Below are positions 6,512-8,869 of a stretch of 8,869 nucleotides of DNA, one piece after another (the stretch's first letter is position 1; every line of letters starts with the position of its first letter). The translations under genes and the position numbers were made by a program. The notes under the pieces are model-generated. The model did no database searches. It was not told the DNA's origin and worked only from the letters and a program-made list of their open reading frames with translations. Source of the stretch: an uncultured Christensenellaceae bacterium (GTDB taxonomy: Bacteria; Bacillota; Clostridia; Christensenellales; UBA3700); assembly GCA_902373595.1 (NCBI GenBank), contig CABKMX010000027.1, forward strand, positions 1 through 8,869. The letters run 5' to 3'.

Positions 6512-6783
6512 TGGCTGCTCCTGTCAGACTCGAACTGACGACACTGCGGTTACTTCACCACATCGCTTTCGCATTGTGGTCCGGACTTTGTCTTTGCCGT
6601 GGGGAGATTCCCTTTAGGCATCCCGTATAAAGTCTCTACACACGGGACCGAAGTCCCTTGCTCGGCGTTGTCCTATCTTTCGACTTAGATTTCACCGACT
6701 TAGCGGGATGTTCATCTGCGGATTTCTCCGCAGAGCTGCTATTGGTTTACAGCCGCATGCTCTACCTACTGAGCTAAGGAGCA
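6512..6783 (-). tRNA. tRNA-Asn(GUU) interrupted by a group I intron
   Basis: The two exons (6783-6749 and 6552-6512) join into a canonical 76-nt tRNA. The acceptor stem is TGCTCCT/AGGAGCA, the D stem GCTC/GAGC with an 8-base loop AGTAGGTA, and the anticodon stem TGCGG/CCGCA with loop CTGTTAA. A 5-base variable loop follows, then T arm GTCAG-TTCGAGT-CTGAC, discriminator G73 and encoded CCA. The spliced anticodon is GUU, asparagine. The short variable loop and G73 also fit tRNA-Asn and exclude bacterial tRNA-Tyr, which the unspliced loop (CTGTAAA) would otherwise suggest. Splice sites are fixed by the group I rule (last exon base U paired with G, last intron base G) and by restoring a 7-base loop. 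The gene sits directly upstream of gatCAB-aspS, whose products are expected to charge and amidate this tRNA. Confidence 0.93.
6553..6748 (-). ncRNA. Group I self-splicing intron, 196 nt, inside the tRNA-Asn anticodon
   Basis: Minus-strand sequence shows a full compact group I core. P1: the exon end GGCTGT pairs with internal guide GCAGCT (6739-6734), with U-G at the splice site. P2: CTGCGG/CCGCAG (6733-6728, 6721-6716). P3: CATCCCG/CGGGATG (6710-6704, 6625-6619). P4: CGGTG/CGCCG (6697-6693, 6667-6663). P5: ATCT/AGAT. P6: GGGAC-TTCG-GTCCC (6656-6643). P7: GACTTT/AAAGTC (6634-6629, 6589-6584). P8: GCC/GGC enclosing GGGA/TCCC. P9: CCACA/TGTGG (6579-6575, 6562-6558) with a GAAA loop. The R-like GTGTAGAGACTTTA and S-like AAGACAAAGTCC resemble the conserved group I elements. 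The last base is G (6553). No open frame for a homing endonuclease fits. Size and form resemble the small bacterial tRNA introns (IC3-like), but the subtype is a guess. Confidence 0.92.
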
Positions 6784-6789
6784 ATGTCG

Positions 6790-6803
6790 GGCGATTGCTC
6801 GCC
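6790..6803 (-). other. Small hairpin in the tRNA-Asn 5' leader
   Basis: The minus-strand leader contains GGCGA-GCAA-TCGCC, a 5-bp stem closed by a GNRA-type tetraloop, ending six bases before the tRNA 5' end. The leader also repeats GCAATCG twice. It could present the RNase P cleavage site or stop the leader from pairing with the acceptor strand; this is inference. Confidence 0.45.
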
Positions 6804-6815
6804 GATTGCTAAATT

Positions 6816-6844
6816 ATAATAATACAAACGCGCGTATTTGTCAA
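6816..6844 (-). promoter_or_regulatory. Strong promoter of tRNA-Asn
   Basis: The minus strand has consensus -35 TTGACA (6844-6839), a 17-bp spacer and -10 TATTAT (6821-6816), with start expected near 6809, about 26 bases before the tRNA. The -35 box overlaps the TGA stop codon (6843-6841) of the upstream membrane-protein gene, so the two units are packed without spare DNA. The spacer contains ACGCGCGT. Confidence 0.82.
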
Positions 6845-7251
6845 CGATTTTTCGCGACTTTTCCAAAGTCTTTTTTAGATTCGCCCTCTTCGCTTCCCTC
6901 CTTCGCGCGCTTTGACGCCTTGAGAGCGACGGCATCGGAGAAAAACAACGCCACCGCACCGACCGCAGCCGCGCCGCATACGACGGCCGTTATCACCCAA
7001 GCCGCCGTCTCAGTCGCCCACAACACCGCCGGAACAGCCGCAAACATCACTGCCGCAAAGACAAGCGACGCTGCGCCCGCTCCGATTGAAAACGCGCGCA
7101 TGGGCGCAAAATCGGTCTCGCTCGAATCGGGCAGCACTTTTGTCTTGTCAAGCGTCGGGGCGTCGCCTCTGCGCACCAAAAGCATAATCCCGGCAGCGGC
7201 AAAGATTGCAAACGACGCGACGTCGACAATCAACCAAACAATATTTCCCAT
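6841..7251 (-). CDS. Small membrane protein with three predicted helices, unknown function
   Basis: I do not recognise this 136-residue protein. It has three hydrophobic segments (about residues 4-26, 53-79 and 83-105), a polar 27-residue link between the first two that contains RRGD, and a charged C-terminal tail rich in lysine and glutamate (111-136). The short first loop and the positively charged residues after helix 1 and helix 3 suggest both are cytoplasmic. The ATG at 7251 is chosen because a TATAAT box ends six bases upstream; the only earlier in-frame start, a GTG at 7269, lies within the promoter. No ribosome binding site is present, so a leaderless mRNA is likely. Nothing in the neighbours (lipoprotein-like peptide above, tRNA-Asn below) indicates a role. 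Confidence 0.72.
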   Translation of the reverse strand: MGNIVWLIVDVASFAIFAAAGIMLLVRRGDAPTLDKTKVLPDSSETDFAPMRAFSIGAGAASLVFAAVMFAAVPAVLWATETAAWVITAVVCGAAAVGAVALFFSDAVALKASKRAKEGSEEGESKKDFGKVAKNR

Positions 7252-7257
7252 ATCGTC

Positions 7258-7286
7258 ATTATACCACACTTTTTAAATTGCGCCAA
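7258..7286 (-). promoter_or_regulatory. Promoter of the membrane-protein gene, leaderless arrangement
   Basis: On the minus strand -35 TTGGCG (7286-7281), a 17-bp spacer and -10 TATAAT (7263-7258) preceded by TGG, an extended -10. The -10 ends six bases before the ATG at 7251, so the transcript should begin at or next to the start codon. Confidence 0.7.
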
Positions 7287-7334
7287 CCATTGAGAACGCA
7301 ATCGACAACTCAACCGTTCACGTATGCATTAGGC

Positions 7335-7360
7335 AAAAAAAATCGACCGCTTGCGCGGCC
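7335..7360 (-). terminator. Intrinsic terminator behind the lipoprotein-like gene
   Basis: On the minus strand GGCCGC-GCAA-GCGGTC makes a 6-bp stem with one G-U pair and a GCAA tetraloop, followed by GA and eight T (7342-7335). It lies about a dozen bases after the stop codon at 7373. Confidence 0.88.
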
Positions 7361-7372
7361 GTCAAAATTGCG

Positions 7373-7570
7373 TCAAAGCGACAAAACCCCAGCCGGAGCC
7401 GACGTCGTCAAGCCGTCGCCGAGCGCGTCGCCCACGACGCAAACGCCAATCTCTATCCCTTCGATATCTTCGGGAAGAGGCGAATTGCATGCGGCAAAGA
7501 TGACCGTGCACAGCGCCATCGCAACAATCAGCATCAATACGACAAACAAAAAGACGTGAATCCTTTTCAT
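7373..7570 (-). CDS. Small lipoprotein-like secreted peptide, unknown function
   Basis: The 65-residue product starts MKR, has a long hydrophobic run (about residues 5-27), then FAAC with C28, followed by a short acidic, mostly polar tail of 37 residues. This resembles a lipoprotein signal peptide with a lipobox (F instead of the usual L at -3), so the mature form could be a lipid-anchored peptide; a plain membrane anchor is the alternative. Support for a real gene is good. GGAGG lies four bases before the ATG at 7570, a sigma-70-like promoter stands upstream, and a strong terminator follows the stop. I recognise no family. Confidence 0.68.
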   Translation of the reverse strand: MKRIHVFLFVVLMLIVAMALCTVIFAACNSPLPEDIEGIEIGVCVVGDALGDGLTTSAPAGVLSL

Positions 7571-7591
7571 ACATCCTCCGAAGTTTACTAT

Positions 7592-7620
7592 ACTATATCA
7601 TATTATTGCGCAAAAGGCAA
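7592..7620 (-). promoter_or_regulatory. Promoter of the lipoprotein-like gene
   Basis: On the minus strand -35 TTGCCT (7620-7615), a 17-bp spacer and -10 TATAGT (7597-7592) place the start near 7585, leaving a short leader that contains the GGAGG ribosome binding site. The spacer carries GCGCAA at its fourth base, as in the promoter at 320-348. Confidence 0.62.
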
Positions 7621-7671
7621 ACTTAAAATACCGCAAAAAAATTTCCCTTACAAAGCCTCAAACTTTTGCCC

Positions 7672-7680
7672 ATTATACCA
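7672..7680 (-). promoter_or_regulatory. Possible second promoter (extended -10) upstream of the lipoprotein-like gene
   Basis: The minus strand reads TGGTATAAT within TGTGGTATAATG, the same 12 bases found at the membrane-protein promoter. A TTGACT lies 21 bp upstream, too far for a normal -35, but an extended -10 can work without one. Transcription would run toward the gene at 7570. Confidence 0.35.
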
Positions 7681-7809
7681 CATATGTACCGTTTCATTAG
7701 TCAAATCATCCTCTCAAACGCAGCTGCAATCCCCAAAAGTCGAAACGTCTTCAAAAAGTTGCGTCCATCCTCTTGACAACAAATCCCCAGTGAATCGGCG
7801 CTAGCCGAC

Positions 7810-7873
7810 GCCGACGTGGTCGGGCCGGTGCGAGCCGACGTGGTCGTGCCGGTGCGAGCCGACGTGGTCGGCA
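7810..7873. repeat. 24-bp tandem repeat, about 2.7 copies, with internal palindrome
   Basis: Units start at 7810, 7834 and 7858 with a period of 24 bp and share the core GCCGACGTGGTCG; the first two full units differ only at one base (G or T after the core). The third copy is cut after 16 bases but has the perfect palindrome GCCGAC-GTG-GTCGGC. The repeat is far richer in G+C than the flanks and lies in no supported reading frame. Confidence 0.85.
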
Positions 7874-7982
7874 GCAAAGTATCGATGAGATGCTTTTATC
7901 CTCTTACCAGACTTTAATTTTCGTGTAAGTTTTGTCAAGAGACGATGTCAATTTTTTTATAATTTTATTGTTTCGCTCCGAA

Positions 7983-8104
7983 AAGACCGCGGAGAAGCGA
8001 GCAGATCGCGGAGCGTGCGGCTTTATCGCAGCGAGTGTACTTGACGTACAGGAGCAAGAAAAACGCAAACGCGACAATGATATGCGACGCTTATCCGCGG
8101 TCTT
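7983..8104. repeat. 122-bp element bounded by a 17-bp inverted repeat
   Basis: The arms 7983-7999 and 8088-8104 are complementary at 16 of 17 positions (AAGACCGCGGAGAAGCG against the complement of CGCTTATCCGCGGTCTT). Inside lies a smaller hairpin TGTAC-TTGAC-GTACA (8036-8050). No open frame with gene features is present. It could be a structured RNA in the tail of the rRNA transcript, or a small non-autonomous insertion; I cannot choose between these. Confidence 0.6.
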
Positions 8105-8112
8105 GCTTTTAG

Positions 8113-8194
8113 GTTACCAAAAGAAAAAGCGACAGCTTTTGCTATCGCTTCTTTTGGTAACCGGCAACGTCCTACCCTCCCAAGTCGTGTCCAA
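8113..8194 (-). repeat. Duplicated block, copy A: terminator hairpin plus last 34 nt of a 5S gene
   Basis: This block matches 8298-8380 almost base for base (one A fewer in an A run, and a different 4-base hairpin loop, TTTT against ATTC). It contains the terminator and, at 8161-8194, a copy of the last 34 nt of the 5S gene; beyond 8194 the match to 5S stops. It is best read as the remnant of a duplicated 5S end. On the minus strand GCGATAGC-AAAA-GCTGTCGC followed by TTTTTCTTTT is a plausible second terminator. Confidence 0.88.
8161..8194 (-). pseudogene. 5S rRNA 3'-end fragment
   Basis: These 34 nt equal the 3' end of the real 5S gene (8347-8380). No 5' part follows at higher coordinates, so it cannot give a functional 5S rRNA. 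Confidence 0.85.
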
Positions 8195-8260
8195 GTGAGA
8201 TACCAGACGCTCGCGCTTGGTTCTTCTCTCCCTCTTCATTCTTCTTACGCTCGCTATTCC

Positions 8261-8292
8261 GTACTGAGTTGCGACTCGGGAGGGACGTTGCC
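8261..8292 (+). pseudogene. Inverted, deleted copy of the 5S rRNA 3' end
   Basis: The plus strand reads GTACTGAGTTG, CGACTCGGGAGGG, ACGTTGCC. These equal the 3' part of the real 5S gene (which is on the minus strand) with two 4-base gaps (GACA and TAGG) and one substitution. It therefore lies in the opposite orientation to the 5S gene, with the terminator hairpin between them. Confidence 0.8.
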
Positions 8293-8300
8293 TTGTTGTT

Positions 8301-8345
8301 ACCAAAAGAAAAAAGCGACAGCATTCGCTATCGCTTCTTTTGGTA
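8301..8345 (-). terminator. rRNA operon terminator behind 5S rRNA
   Basis: On the minus strand GCGATAGC-GAAT-GCTGTCGC forms an 8-bp stem with one mismatch-like wobble, followed by TTTTTTCTTTT. The outer flanks ACCAAAAGAA and TTCTTTTGGT are also complementary, so the whole block is one long palindrome and may also work in the other direction. Confidence 0.85.
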
Positions 8346-8346
8346 A

Positions 8347-8460
8347 CCGGCAACGTCCTACCCTCCCAAGTCGTGTCCAACTCAGTACTCTCGGCGCAGA
8401 AGGGCTTAACTGCTGTGTTCGGGATGGGAACAGGTGTTTCCCCTTCGCCATTGTCACCGG
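8347..8460 (-). rRNA. rrf: 5S ribosomal RNA
   Basis: The minus strand starts CCGGTGACAATGGCGAAGGGG and contains the conserved TTCCCATCCCGAACAC and AAGCCCTTCTGCGCCGA segments, ending GGGAGGGTAGGACGTTGCCGG. The ends CCGGTGAC and GTTGCCGG pair as helix I, which fixes the limits to within a few bases. The length is about 114 nt, normal for bacteria. It follows 23S rRNA by about 75 bases with no tRNA in the spacer, and is closed by the hairpin at 8301-8345. Confidence 0.95.
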
Positions 8461-8535
8461 TATCGTTGAATATGTTCTTCGCACATTCACAACTGCATAG
8501 TATCTTTTCTTTGGCCCGACATAGTCTTGTCATGT

Positions 8536-8869
<334 letters not shown>

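Larger units (their letters stand above)
7621..7982. other. Gene-free stretch between the lipoprotein-like gene and the rRNA tail
   Basis: I see no convincing coding frame here: the frames present lack ribosome binding sites or family features. It holds the possible extended -10 at 7672-7680, the tandem repeat at 7810-7873, and an A+T-rich segment (7915-7972). That segment reads TTGACA twice on the minus strand (about 7957 and 7943) but shows no good -10 at the right distance. Confidence 0.6.

Noticed and set aside
6512..6783. tRNA-Tyr(GUA) reading of the first tRNA half
   Set aside because: The GUA loop exists only before splicing, the variable loop is short (class I) while bacterial tRNA-Tyr has a long arm, and the spliced product is a perfect tRNA-Asn.
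6512..6783. tmRNA, because of a long insert between tRNA-like halves
   Set aside because: The first half has complete D and anticodon arms, which tmRNA lacks, no tag-coding frame is seen, and the insert folds as a group I intron.
7362..7574. Alternative 70-codon minus-strand frame overlapping the lipoprotein-like gene
   Set aside because: It is out of frame, overlaps the ribosome binding site, has arginine-rich composition and lacks the signal-peptide pattern of the chosen frame.
7810..7873. CRISPR array
   Set aside because: Units are contiguous with no unique spacers and only 2.7 copies; no cas genes are near.
7932..7968. Plus-strand promoter TTGTCA to TATAAT
   Set aside because: The spacer is about 20 bp and no plus-strand gene follows.
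8114..8533. Minus-strand open frame of 139 codons over the 5S region, and a plus-strand frame at 7932-8198
   Set aside because: Both run through rRNA sequence and terminator hairpins; the apparent internal protein repeat comes from the duplicated 5S ends.

Overview
The window reads as chromosomal DNA of an anaerobic-looking Gram-positive lineage, most likely an uncultured Clostridia-type Firmicute with moderately high G+C. This placement is a low-confidence inference from GatCAB-based tRNA amidation, GGAGG-type ribosome binding sites, T-rich intrinsic terminators and the rRNA style. Every supported gene lies on the minus strand, so the biological reading order runs from high to low coordinates.

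Reading order: the 3' end of 23S rRNA (8869-8536), 5S rRNA (8460-8347), and a rearranged 5S tail. The tail holds two copies of the terminator plus 5S 3' end and one inverted, deleted copy (8104-8346). Next come a stretch without genes that carries a 17-bp inverted repeat and a 24-bp tandem repeat (7621-8104), a small lipoprotein-like peptide (7570-7373), a three-helix membrane protein (7251-6841), and a tRNA gene with its own promoter and terminator (6783-6512). The operon gatC-gatA-gatB-aspS-asparaginase-like gene (6345-411) follows, bounded by a promoter and a perfect-stem terminator. Last is the 5' part of an ADP-ribosylglycohydrolase gene that runs into a stop near the window edge.

The central discovery is that the tRNA just upstream of gatCAB-aspS is tRNA-Asn(GUU), split inside its anticodon (between positions 35 and 36) by a compact 196-nt group I intron. 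P1 to P9 can all be traced in the intron and it has no room for a homing endonuclease. Unspliced, the loop reads GUA; after splicing it reads CUGUUAA with anticodon GUU, and the 76-nt product is a canonical tRNA with encoded CCA and discriminator G73.

The five-gene operon next to it makes biochemical sense with this tRNA. AspRS carries histidine at the anticodon-domain position associated with nondiscriminating enzymes, so it probably makes Asp-tRNA-Asn, and GatCAB (all catalytic residues present) would amidate it to Asn-tRNA-Asn. The last gene is an L-asparaginase-family protein whose expected catalytic lysine appears to be glutamine. The locus therefore looks like an almost self-contained module for indirect Asn-tRNA synthesis that includes its own, ribozyme-interrupted substrate tRNA.

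Two protein genes (starting at 313 and 7251) have a TATAAT box ending six bases before the ATG and no ribosome binding site, which predicts leaderless mRNAs.
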